DNA of 20,647 bases. It comes from Clostridia bacterium (GTDB lineage Bacteria; Bacillota_A; Clostridia; Oscillospirales; CAG-272). Both the position numbers and the translations under genes were made by a program. The notes under the pieces are model-generated. The model was not told the DNA's origin, ran no database searches, and saw only the letters and a program-made list of their open reading frames with translations. How positions within the stretch are numbered: position 1 is the stretch's first letter; the number at the start of each line of letters is the position of its first letter. Location of the stretch: positions 1 through 20,647 of the forward strand of contig JAGBRZ010000102.1 in assembly GCA_017632155.1 (NCBI GenBank). The letters run 5' to 3'. Positions 13,799 through 20,172 of the stretch are shown here, one piece after another.

Positions 13799-14459
13799 GC
13801 TTGTAAAAACTCAAGATTTGTATACGACAACACCGAGTTATCTAACGGTGCTTTTTGAAAGCTCGGAATATCCGTGGGAGATGCTTCCAAAGATTAACAA
13901 ATATGCGTGGTCGCTTATTGAAAAAGGGATAGACGGCTATACAGCTATTGCTACCGGTGTTCTTGTTGGTGAAAACGTAAAAATATATCCTAACGTCATA
14001 ATAGAGCCGCCTGCAATCATAGGCTCAAACAGCGAGGTGCGCCCTGGGGCGTTTATAAGGGGAAGCGTTATTACCGGCGAGGGGTGCGTGATTGGCAATT
14101 CGTCCGAGCTTAAAAACTGTATTTTGCTCGATAAGGTACAGATACCGCATTACAATTACGTGGGTGATTCTGTGCTTGGAAACAGAGCGCATACCGGAGC
14201 GGGTACGATATGCTCTAATCTTAAATCGGACGGAAAGCCCGTTGTTATTCACGGTGACCAAGATTACGAAACAGGATTACGTAAGGTAGGCGGAATTCTT
14301 GCAGACGGCGCTGACATCGGATGCGGCTCTGTAATTAATCCCGGAACTGTTATAGGTAAGAATACTTCCGTATATCCGTTGACTGCTCTGCGCGGTGTCT
14401 ATCCCGCAGACTCTATAGTAAAGGAAACTAATGTTATAGTAAAACGAAAAACAATTTAA
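13785..14459 (+). CDS. Left-handed beta-helix acyltransferase-like protein (GlmU C-domain-like)
   Basis: A 224-residue protein. After a helical N-terminus (YPWEMLPKINKYAWSLIEKG), residues 55-215 are hexapeptide repeats of the left-handed beta-helix (GVLVGENVKIYPNVIIEPPA, GSNSEVRPGAFIRG, IGNSSELKN). This pattern, plus NYVGDSVLGNRAHTGAGTICSN, is like the acetyltransferase half of GlmU. A GlmU-like role would acetylate glucosamine-1-P made by the mutase encoded just upstream, en route to UDP-GlcNAc, but no uridylyltransferase domain is present. It overlaps the mutase gene by 14 bases, so the two are translationally coupled. The C-terminus ends YPADSIVKETNVIVKRK, as in related proteins often annotated as UDP-GlcNAc pyrophosphorylase. 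Confidence 0.88.
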   Translation: MGLNKLVKTQDLYTTTPSYLTVLFESSEYPWEMLPKINKYAWSLIEKGIDGYTAIATGVLVGENVKIYPNVIIEPPAIIGSNSEVRPGAFIRGSVITGEGCVIGNSSELKNCILLDKVQIPHYNYVGDSVLGNRAHTGAGTICSNLKSDGKPVVIHGDQDYETGLRKVGGILADGADIGCGSVINPGTVIGKNTSVYPLTALRGVYPADSIVKETNVIVKRKTI

Positions 14460-14734
14460 GCAAAAAAGAGGTGCGCGCGTAAATTGACAGTGCCCATTTT
14501 AATAATATGGCTTTAAGGTAGCTATGCTTAAACGCCGCACGGCTCTGCCCTTTTCTTTGTTATCCCGTATACAACACGCAAGACAAGAAGCACGCCGAGA
14601 ATAGCAGCTAACACGTTAAAGCCGACAAAGTTAAACAGTATAACACACCGAGAGGGAGTGGCGGATTTGATTTTGAGCATGGGACAAATAAAGCGGTGAG
14701 CAGGTGCGCTCACCGCTTTACGTTTAGGTGCGTT
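14460..14734. other. Intergenic stretch with gene remnant and orphan RNA-like start
   Basis: No clear gene. Minus-strand codons around 14528-14640 read FVGFNVLAAILGVLLVLRVVYG then a basic tail, which looks like the end of a membrane protein, but the frame's start runs through a terminator hairpin, so it is at best a remnant. ACACCGAGAGGGAGT (14645-14659) follows a TATAAC-like -10 and repeats the start of the candidate small RNA at 8642. Confidence 0.4.
14690..14719. terminator. Rho-independent terminator-like hairpin
   Basis: AAAGCGGTGAGC (14690-14701) and GCTCACCGCTTT (14708-14719) form a 12-bp perfect stem with a 6-base loop. On the minus strand it lies just after the stop of the surface-protein remnant; on the plus strand it would end the short transcript beginning near 14645. 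The T run is short. Confidence 0.65.
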
Positions 14735-14998
14735 TTATTGCTTTTTGAAAATTCTTTCAAGGTTGCTCCATATTTTCTTTTTGATTACAAACCAGAAGAG
14801 CGAGAAGCCGCCAAGCCCCACTACGGCGATAGCTCCATCCGCTATGCCGGCAATCGTACCCACGCCGGCGCGTGTGATGCCGTTATTTGGAAGGGTGACA
14901 CCGCATTCGTCGCATAGGAAATTTTTATCTGCATCCGTATGTTCCGGAGTGGTTCTGCTCTCGTCGCAGGCGTTGCAGGTCGAGTCGCAGTAAAGTAC

Positions 14999-15080
14999 GA
15001 CTTTACAAGGCTCGATGCGACGAAAGATGCTAAAATTTATCGACGCAAGGCTTGTGAGTTCGATTCTCTTACGGCTAGGC
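14999..15080 (+). repeat. Dispersed repeat, 3' part
   Basis: About 82 bases nearly identical to 18444-18525 (a single C/T difference near 15031 was noted). It contains a tRNA T-arm-like GAGTTCGATTCTC and ends ACGGCTAGGC. The 5' hairpin part of the element is missing here. Confidence 0.85.
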
Positions 15081-15099
15081 AAGAGTGAATAATCCGAAC
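15076..15099. repeat. 24-bp perfect inverted repeat, left arm
   Basis: Begins TAGGCAAGAGTG and ends ATAATCCGAAC. It is the exact reverse complement of 15328-15351, with 228 bases between. Its first bases are the end of the dispersed repeat copy. Confidence 0.85.
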
Positions 15100-15244
15100 T
15101 CGTTTTAGAGAGGCAAATTTTGCGAATTACATCGGTAAAAATCTTCATAATATCCTCATATTATCTCAGATTTCAACCTCGTCCTTCTCAAAATTTGCTC
15201 TCTCAAAAATTCGAGAACTCTGCGCCTTAATTTTAAGATGTTTT

Positions 15245-15283
15245 TGGTGCTTGGCTCTCGCAGCCAAGTGCGGACTTTGCAAG
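15245..15283 (+). repeat. Dispersed repeat, 5' hairpin part
   Basis: Matches 18416-18454 with four or so differences. It starts TGGTGCTTGG and contains the hairpin CTTGGCT-CTCGC-AGCCAAG, ending CGGACTTTGCAAG, after which it diverges. Confidence 0.75.
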
Positions 15284-15327
15284 AGAGATAAGTGCTGAAA
15301 GCGCTGAAAATTAAGGATTCAGAGCGT

Positions 15328-15351
15328 GTTCGGATTATTCACTCTTGCCTA
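15328..15351. repeat. 24-bp perfect inverted repeat, right arm
   Basis: Reverse complement of 15076-15099. It lies directly before the point where GltD-like homology begins, so it probably marks the rearrangement joint that removed the 5' end of that gene. Confidence 0.85.
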
Positions 15352-16019
15352 ACCACTGTTTGCAGTCTTATTTGCAATCACGAGAAGCAATGCGAGGGCA
15401 ACTGCGTTCTTGCGAAAAAAGGAGCCGCGGTACATTTTTCTACTATAGAGCAATATATATCAAGGACATATGCACCGAAAATGACCAACGGGCCGGCTGA
15501 ATGGAACGGTATGCGAGCAGCTATTATCGGCTCAGGACCGGCGGGTATCACTATCGCTATTATTCTCGCCAGATACGGATACAAAGTTACGATATTTGAA
15601 AATCAGAGCGAAATAGGCGGAGTTCTTCGTTATGGAATTCCGGATTTCAGGTTGCCTAAGGCGGTGCTTGACGATATTCAGTACCGACATATTGAAATGA
15701 AGGGCATCAAGGTTCGTCCAAACGCGCACATTGGCGGCTCGATTGGAATAGAGGATTTATTCAGAGATGGATATTCAGCTATATTTGTCGGCACCGGAGT
15801 TTGGAAGTCCAACGCACTGCATATCAAGGGAGAAACTCTGGGTCATGTTCATTTTGGAATCAATTATCTGAACAGTCCTGATTCGTTTAATCTGGGCAGC
15901 GTGTCATAGTTATAGGAGCAGGCAATGCACAGGTATATGCAATCTTTAAAGAAATAAGAGCGAGGAGAGGCGGATGCTTTGTAATCCGTAGACTCTTGGC
16001 ATGTTTTACAGGTATATAG
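15352..16019 (+). pseudogene. Broken GltD-like FAD/NAD(P)-dependent oxidoreductase
   Basis: Homology to the small-subunit (GltD) type of glutamate synthase and its relatives starts at about LTTVCSLICNHEKQCEGNCV, part of the N-terminal Cys-rich iron-sulfur region. It continues through AAIIGSGPAGITIAIILARY (FAD-binding), GGVLRYGIPDFRLPK and IFVGTGVWKSN. At about 15898 the frame breaks: the next conserved block, RVIVIGAGNA (NADPH-binding), is in another frame (15900-15929) and soon decays to a stop at 16017-16019. The N-terminus is cut off at the inverted repeat, and roughly the last 40 percent of a normal protein is missing. The frame starting at GTG 15292 runs through repeat sequence and is not a real start. 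Confidence 0.85.
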
Positions 16020-16100
16020 TGGCAATTTTTACAATTTATACATTTATTGGACAAGAACTGAATTTTTAAGCACTGTATTATAAAAGTCGGAGGAAGCAAA

Positions 16101-16646
16101 ATGAAAAAAGCACTGTATGACGAGGCTCGCCTTGTGATGACGGAAATTATAGAAAAGGCAAAGCTCAAGAGAGGTGACGTTTTGGTCGTGGGATGCTCTA
16201 CGAGCGAGATTTTAGGCGCACGGATAGGCACTAATTCCGCGCCCGAGGTGGCGGCAGAGGTGTTTCGCGGGCTTTATGACTGCGCGACGGAAAATGGCAT
16301 ATATCTTGCGGTGCAATGCTGCGAGCACCTTAATCGCGCGATAGTAATTGAGCGCGAGGCGGCGGCGGGGCTTGACGCCGTAAACGTAATACCGCAGCCA
16401 AAGGCCGGCGGCTCAATGGCGACGCACGCTTATGGGGTATTTAAAAATCCCGTGGTGGTTGAGCAGATACGGGCAGATGCGGGAATCGACATCGGACTGA
16501 CGCTGATAGGCATGCATTTAAAGCAAGTTGCCGTGCCCGTCAGGCTTGAAAATAACAGAATAGGAGAGGCACTTGTGGTGGCGGCGCGCACGCGACCGAA
16601 ATTTATCGGCGGAGTGAGAGCGGTATATGACGAGGAGCTTCTTTAG
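16101..16646 (+). CDS. ywlG: DUF436 / TIGR01440 family protein (YwlG)
   Basis: A 181-residue protein of the UPF0340/TIGR01440 family, found almost only in Firmicutes and of unknown function. Typical blocks are DVLVVGCSTSEILGARIGTNS (25-45), QCCEHLNRAIVIERE (about 72-86), VIPQPKAGGSMATHAY and IGMHLKQVAVPVRL. Length is normal for the family. A strong CGGAGG ribosome site precedes the ATG. The upstream promoter is unclear; a TATTAT lies about 30 bases before the start. It is a single-gene unit ended by a strong terminator. Confidence 0.92.
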   Translation: MKKALYDEARLVMTEIIEKAKLKRGDVLVVGCSTSEILGARIGTNSAPEVAAEVFRGLYDCATENGIYLAVQCCEHLNRAIVIEREAAAGLDAVNVIPQPKAGGSMATHAYGVFKNPVVVEQIRADAGIDIGLTLIGMHLKQVAVPVRLENNRIGEALVVAARTRPKFIGGVRAVYDEELL

Positions 16647-16649
16647 AGA

Positions 16650-16684
16650 AAAGGGCGCGGAATAAAATCCGCGCCCTTTAAAAA
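16650..16684 (+). terminator. Terminator of ywlG
   Basis: AAAGGGCGCGGA (16650-16661) and TCCGCGCCCTTT (16668-16679), a 12-bp perfect stem with a 6-base loop. Confidence 0.9.
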
Positions 16685-16718
16685 AGGATAAATTTAACAA
16701 AAATGTCATTTTAATATA

Positions 16719-16747
16719 TTGACATATATACAAATAAAAGGTATAAT
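16719..16747 (+). promoter_or_regulatory. Consensus promoter of the GPH symporter
   Basis: TTGACA (16719-16724), exactly 17 bases, TATAAT (16742-16747): a perfect sigma-A consensus. Confidence 0.92.
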
Positions 16748-16753
16748 AATTCT

Positions 16754-16860
16754 GCTAGAACCCGACGGCAGAGAATACCGGTGTTGGCAACAACCGTGCT
16801 TATATCCCTCATATCGGGCTTTTTTGTTGCACGGGGCTGCCGTCGAATGCAAAAAAATAA
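16754..16860 (+). promoter_or_regulatory. Structured leader with alternative pairings
   Basis: CGACGGCAG (16763-16771) pairs perfectly with CTGCCGTCG (16837-16845), closing a loop of about 65 bases. Overlapping bases CCCGA (16761-16765) can instead pair with TCGGG (16814-16818), which is directly followed by CTTTTTTG. The two pairings exclude each other, as in a terminator/antiterminator switch. A small GTT-GGC-AAC hairpin sits in the middle. I cannot assign it to a known riboswitch class. Confidence 0.5.
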
Positions 16861-16876
16861 TTGAAAGAGGTTAAAG

Positions 16877-18349
16877 ATGGCAAAAGAAACAAAGCTTGAT
16901 GCAAGCGGCAAGCGTAAGTTTGGCATGATGGATAAGCTTGCGTATGCTGCCGGAGATTTTGGCTGTAACATGAGCTTCTCACTCAAGGGCACTGTTCAGA
17001 CCTTCTGGCTCGTTTACATGATGATGGAGACCGGCTTGCTCTCTGCTCTTCTGCTTGTCGTACAGATCTGGGATGCTATCAACGACCCGCTTATCGGATC
17101 GCTTATTGATGCAGACCGCAGAAAGTACAGAATGGGCAAATTTAAAACTTACATATTTATTGGCGCGGTAGGTCTGCTCGTAGCAGGCGCGTTGGTATTC
17201 ATTCCCGCGAAGGGTGCTGACATGTGGGTAAAGGCACTGCTTTTCGTAGTCGGTTACATTATCTGGGATGCGTGCTACACTATCGCAAACGTTCCGTACG
17301 GCTCTATGCTTTCTCTCGTTACCGAGGATGGCGGCGAGCGTGCGCAGCTCTCCACCTGGCGTTCTGTCGGCTCTATGATAGGAAATATACTGCCTATGGT
17401 GCTTCTTCCTATGCTGATATGGAGAAAAGAGGTCGATGCAAACGGCAATCCCGTAATCAACGAGGAAACCGGCAAACAGGTAGAAACGCTACTTGGCGGT
17501 CGCGTGTTCTGGGTAGCTATTATAATGGGCGTTATCGGCTTTGCTGCGTTTATGTTTATGATAAAGTCTATCACTCTTCGCACTGACGAAAACTCAATCA
17601 AGGTAAACGAGGGTGAAAAGTTCAACGTATTCAAGGCGTTCATTAACTTTATGAAAAACCGTCCTGCCGTTGGCGCGACGGTTGCGGCAATGGCTATGTT
17701 CCTCGGAATGAACTCCGCTTCCACCGCAACTACGATAATGTTTGCAACCTATTTCGGTAAGGCAAGATGGTCGGGAATAGCGGCGGCTGTCGGTTTCGTT
17801 CCCATGATGCTCTTCATTCCCTTTATCAAGAAAATAGTTGATAAGTGGGGCAAGAAGGAAGCATCCGTAGTAGGCTCGCTTGTATCTCTTTTCGGTGGCG
17901 CGCTTATGTTCGTGTTCCCCTTGATACCTAATGAGACTGCGTCGCTTGCTCTTTACATCGTTGCACTCTCTATATTCGGCATTGGAATGGGTGTTTACAC
18001 CTGTGTTTCCTGGGCTCTTATGGCAGACGCTATCGACTACAACGAGTGGAAGACCGGCAAGAGAGAGGAAGGCACGGTTTACTCCCTTCACTCCTTCTTC
18101 CGTAAGCTCGCGCAGGGCGTAGGACCCTCCATCGTTCTTCTTCTGATGGGTGCTCTTGGCTATGTTTCAAAGCTCGGCACTGACGGACAGAGCCCTGATA
18201 CCGCTTACAATATGTGTTGGCTTGTAGCGGGACTTTATATGTTCAGCGCAATTTTGCAGTTCGTTGCGCTCGCATTCGTCTACAACCTTGATAAGAAGAC
18301 TCTTGAAAAAATGAACGCCGATCTTGATGCTCGCAAGACAGCGGAATAA
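16877..18349 (+). CDS. GPH-family sugar:cation symporter (MelB-like MFS)
   Basis: A 490-residue membrane protein of the glycoside-pentoside-hexuronide:cation symporter family (MFS_2). LAYAAGDFGCNM (about 21-32) and IWDAINDPLIGSLID (about 64-78) are the family signatures in the first helices, the Asp residues being involved in cation and sugar binding in MelB. Around 12 hydrophobic segments are seen, ending with a short basic tail. It brings in a sugar or glycoside with Na+ or H+; the substrate cannot be told. The start has AGAGG 9 bases upstream. It is under a consensus promoter with a structured leader, and no glycosidase gene is adjacent. It ends at a strong terminator shared with the convergent membrane protein. 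Confidence 0.92.
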   Translation: MAKETKLDASGKRKFGMMDKLAYAAGDFGCNMSFSLKGTVQTFWLVYMMMETGLLSALLLVVQIWDAINDPLIGSLIDADRRKYRMGKFKTYIFIGAVGLLVAGALVFIPAKGADMWVKALLFVVGYIIWDACYTIANVPYGSMLSLVTEDGGERAQLSTWRSVGSMIGNILPMVLLPMLIWRKEVDANGNPVINEETGKQVETLLGGRVFWVAIIMGVIGFAAFMFMIKSITLRTDENSIKVNEGEKFNVFKAFINFMKNRPAVGATVAAMAMFLGMNSASTATTIMFATYFGKARWSGIAAAVGFVPMMLFIPFIKKIVDKWGKKEASVVGSLVSLFGGALMFVFPLIPNETASLALYIVALSIFGIGMGVYTCVSWALMADAIDYNEWKTGKREEGTVYSLHSFFRKLAQGVGPSIVLLLMGALGYVSKLGTDGQSPDTAYNMCWLVAGLYMFSAILQFVALAFVYNLDKKTLEKMNADLDARKTAE

Positions 18350-18360
18350 TTGAAAACATA

Positions 18361-18407
18361 AAAAGCACCCCACCGTGTAGCGTAATTCGCTCGGTGGGGT
18401 GCTTTTT
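18361..18407. terminator. Strong bidirectional terminator
   Basis: AAAAGCACCCCACCG (18361-18375) and CGGTGGGGTGCTTTT (18392-18406), a 15-bp perfect stem with A and T runs on its sides, between two convergent genes. Confidence 0.92.
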
Positions 18408-18415
18408 ATATCGGG

Positions 18416-18525
18416 TGGTGCTTGGTTCTCACAGCCAAGTGCGGACTTTACAAGGCTCGATGCGACGAAAGATGCCAAAATTTATCGACGCAAGGCTTGT
18501 GAGTTCGATTCTCTTACGGCTAGGC
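18416..18525 (+). repeat. Dispersed repeat, full copy
   Basis: About 110 bases: a hairpin (CTTGGTT-CTCAC-AGCCAAG), then a longer imperfect fold closed by ACAAG (18450-18454) and CTTGT (18496-18500), then GAGTTCGATTCTC resembling a tRNA T-arm, ending CGGCTAGGC. Parts recur at 14999-15080 and 15245-15283 in the same orientation. It creates spurious minus-strand frames. Confidence 0.8.
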
Positions 18526-18561
18526 GCACGGGAATGAACGGGTGCGTTTTGAAAGCCATAT

Positions 18562-19119
18562 TTATTTATCGGCGACGTAGTTATTAACCCAATAAAGCAG
18601 CTGCGGCAGAAAGACTCCGACAATAACCGCGATGGCAATGAAGAATAGCGACATGAGTATCGGACGCCACCACGCGGGCTCGGGCTCTTGCATTATCCTT
18701 TGGACCTTTGCCTGCGCACCCGTGTCAATATAAAAGCGCGCGGACTCAAAATCTATTTTCTCTTCCTTGTAGTCCTTGTTTTTCGAGTTTTCGATAAATT
18801 CCTCGTAGGTCGGAGTTTTTTCGCCCACCATTTTAACCATAGACTTTAGGGCGCTGCTTTTGGCAAGGGCGTATTTTAATCCGAGCGAACGCTCGAGGTG
18901 CAGCTCGCCAAGCGTTTTGGCACTCTTTTCGTCCGTCGCCTTGTGACGAGCAAGCTGCTTTAATACGGCAAGCGTGTAGCGTTTTTGGTAATTGATGAGA
19001 AACGCCGAGGCGCACAGCACCACAGTCATAAAAATAAGAAATATGCCTATCGGAAAGCTTAATCCGAAATTCTCGTATTGATTCAAATTCAAAAAGAAAA
19101 AGTCCTTTATTGAATTCAT
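18562..19119 (-). CDS. Uncharacterised two-helix membrane protein next to parB
   Basis: A 185-residue protein not assigned to a family. The ATG at 19119 is chosen because of AAAAGGAG just upstream; a longer frame to 19236 runs into parB. One transmembrane segment lies near residues 18-42 (FPIGIFLIFMTVVLCASAFL) and another near 152-175 (ILMSLFFIAIAVIVGVFLPQ), separated by a charged, helical stretch (RYTLAVLKQLARHKATDEKS) that should face the cytoplasm. It is downstream of parB on the same strand (86-base gap), so it may share the parAB transcript. A role in chromosome positioning is possible but only guessed from the neighbours. Confidence 0.75.
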   Translation of the reverse strand: MNSIKDFFFLNLNQYENFGLSFPIGIFLIFMTVVLCASAFLINYQKRYTLAVLKQLARHKATDEKSAKTLGELHLERSLGLKYALAKSSALKSMVKMVGEKTPTYEEFIENSKNKDYKEEKIDFESARFYIDTGAQAKVQRIMQEPEPAWWRPILMSLFFIAIAVIVGVFLPQLLYWVNNYVADK

Positions 19120-19205
19120 AAATGTACTCCTTTTGAAAAAAATGCTTGGGTTGTCGACGCTCCGTGCCACAAGAGCGTATATTGCGACACGGGGCTGCCG
19201 ATATG

Positions 19206-20096
19206 TTAAATTTCGTCCATAAAATCGCTGCCGCACAACGAAAGCAGAATCTCGTCAAGGTCCTCGTTATCTTCGTAATAGAGGGTAAGAGTCTTTTTTC
19301 TTCCCTTCCCTTCTATTTTGACCTTTCTGCCGAGCTTCGTTTGCACGCGCTCTTCAAGTGCGCGGAAATAGTCGACGAGGGGCTCTTCTGTTACGGCTTC
19401 GGGGCGTTTTGGCTTGTTTGCGCGCTTTACCTCGTCCTCGAGCTGACGCACCGAGAGATCCTCTTGGACTACTCTTTTAGCGAGGGGGTAAATATCGGAG
19501 CGGTTTTTGAGGCCGAGCAACGTTCTTCCGTGTCCGGCGGAAATCTCCCCTGCCGCAACCATTGCGAGAGCGGATTCGGGCAGATCGAGAAGCCTTGTCG
19601 CGTTGGCTATTGCGCTGCGGCTTTTTCCGACCTTAATTGAAAGATCCTCTTGAGTAAGACCGTACTCGTCGGCAAGCGCGCGGTAGGCCATCGCTTCTTC
19701 AATGGGGTTGAGGTCCTCTCGCTGTATGTTTTCAATAAGAGAAATTTCGGCAACCTTGCGGTCGTCCTTATCAAGAACGATTGCGGGAACTTCTGCGAGT
19801 CCTGCGATTTTAGATGCTCGGAAGCGGCGCTCGCCTGCGATTATTTGATATCTTCCCTCCCCGTATTCTCTTACGAGAATAGGCTGCAAAAGTCCGTTTT
19901 GCGATATGGAATCTGCAAGCTCCTCGAGGGATGCTCTGTCAAAGGTTTTTCTCGGCTGATCGCTTTTTGGATCTATACTTGAGATTCTCAATAAAGAGAT
20001 TTGATTTTCGGTGTTTGTTCCGGTTTTTTCAAGAGTGTTTTCAAGGAAAATAGCGTCAAGGCCTCTTCCAAGGCCGCTGTTTTTCTTTTTAGGCAT
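19206..20096 (-). CDS. parB: Chromosome partitioning protein ParB/Spo0J
   Basis: A 296-residue ParB. The start at 20096 (MPKKKNSGLGRGLDAIF) has AAAGGAG 8 bases upstream and the classic N-terminal GLGRGLDA box. CTPase/N-terminal motifs are IAGERRFRA (86-94) and LIENIQREDLNPIEEA (120-135). The DNA-binding helix-turn-helix is LTQEDLSIKVGKSRSAIANA (147-166). The C-terminal dimerisation part ends in FMDEI. It binds parS sites near the origin, loads CTP to slide as a clamp, and works with ParA to segregate the chromosome. No parS-like palindrome was noticed in this window. It follows parA after about 76 bases. Confidence 0.97.
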   Translation of the reverse strand: MPKKKNSGLGRGLDAIFLENTLEKTGTNTENQISLLRISSIDPKSDQPRKTFDRASLEELADSISQNGLLQPILVREYGEGRYQIIAGERRFRASKIAGLAEVPAIVLDKDDRKVAEISLIENIQREDLNPIEEAMAYRALADEYGLTQEDLSIKVGKSRSAIANATRLLDLPESALAMVAAGEISAGHGRTLLGLKNRSDIYPLAKRVVQEDLSVRQLEDEVKRANKPKRPEAVTEEPLVDYFRALEERVQTKLGRKVKIEGKGRKKTLTLYYEDNEDLDEILLSLCGSDFMDEI

Positions 20097-20172
20097 ACTA
20101 CATTCTCCTTTATAAAATGGTAAAAAATGGTAATGTGTAAAAAGCAAATTGCGCGATTCAAAAAATGCGGGG

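Larger units (their letters stand above)
14735..15148 (-). pseudogene. C-terminal remnant of a surface protein fused to a repeat
   Basis: The real part (about 15000 down to 14735) encodes CDSTCNACDESRTTPEHT then DADKNFLCDECG, the Cys-rich repeat seen near the end of many clostridial cell-surface proteins. Next comes a glycine-rich transmembrane segment (GTIAGIADGAIAVVGLGG, FSLFWFVIKKK) and a basic tail, as in membrane-anchored surface proteins. Upstream of it the frame runs through the dispersed repeat (14999-15080), whose translation (RKRIELTSLASINF) is probably meaningless. So the large extracellular part of the protein has been lost. Confidence 0.65.

Noticed and set aside
14528..14713. 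61-codon minus-strand frame with a hydrophobic end
   Set aside because: Its first third is the terminator hairpin and the shared RNA-start motif; at best the second half is a gene remnant.
18480..18525. tRNA gene suggested by GAGTTCGATTCTC
   Set aside because: No matching acceptor stem, D-arm or anticodon arm at proper distances; only the T-arm resemblance exists.
18429..18638. Minus-strand frame translating as RKRIELTSLASINF
   Set aside because: It is the dispersed repeat read through; the same peptide appears at 15 kb for the same reason.
19120..20172. parS centromere site
   Set aside because: No TGTTTCACGTGAAACA-like palindrome was seen around parAB or elsewhere in the window.
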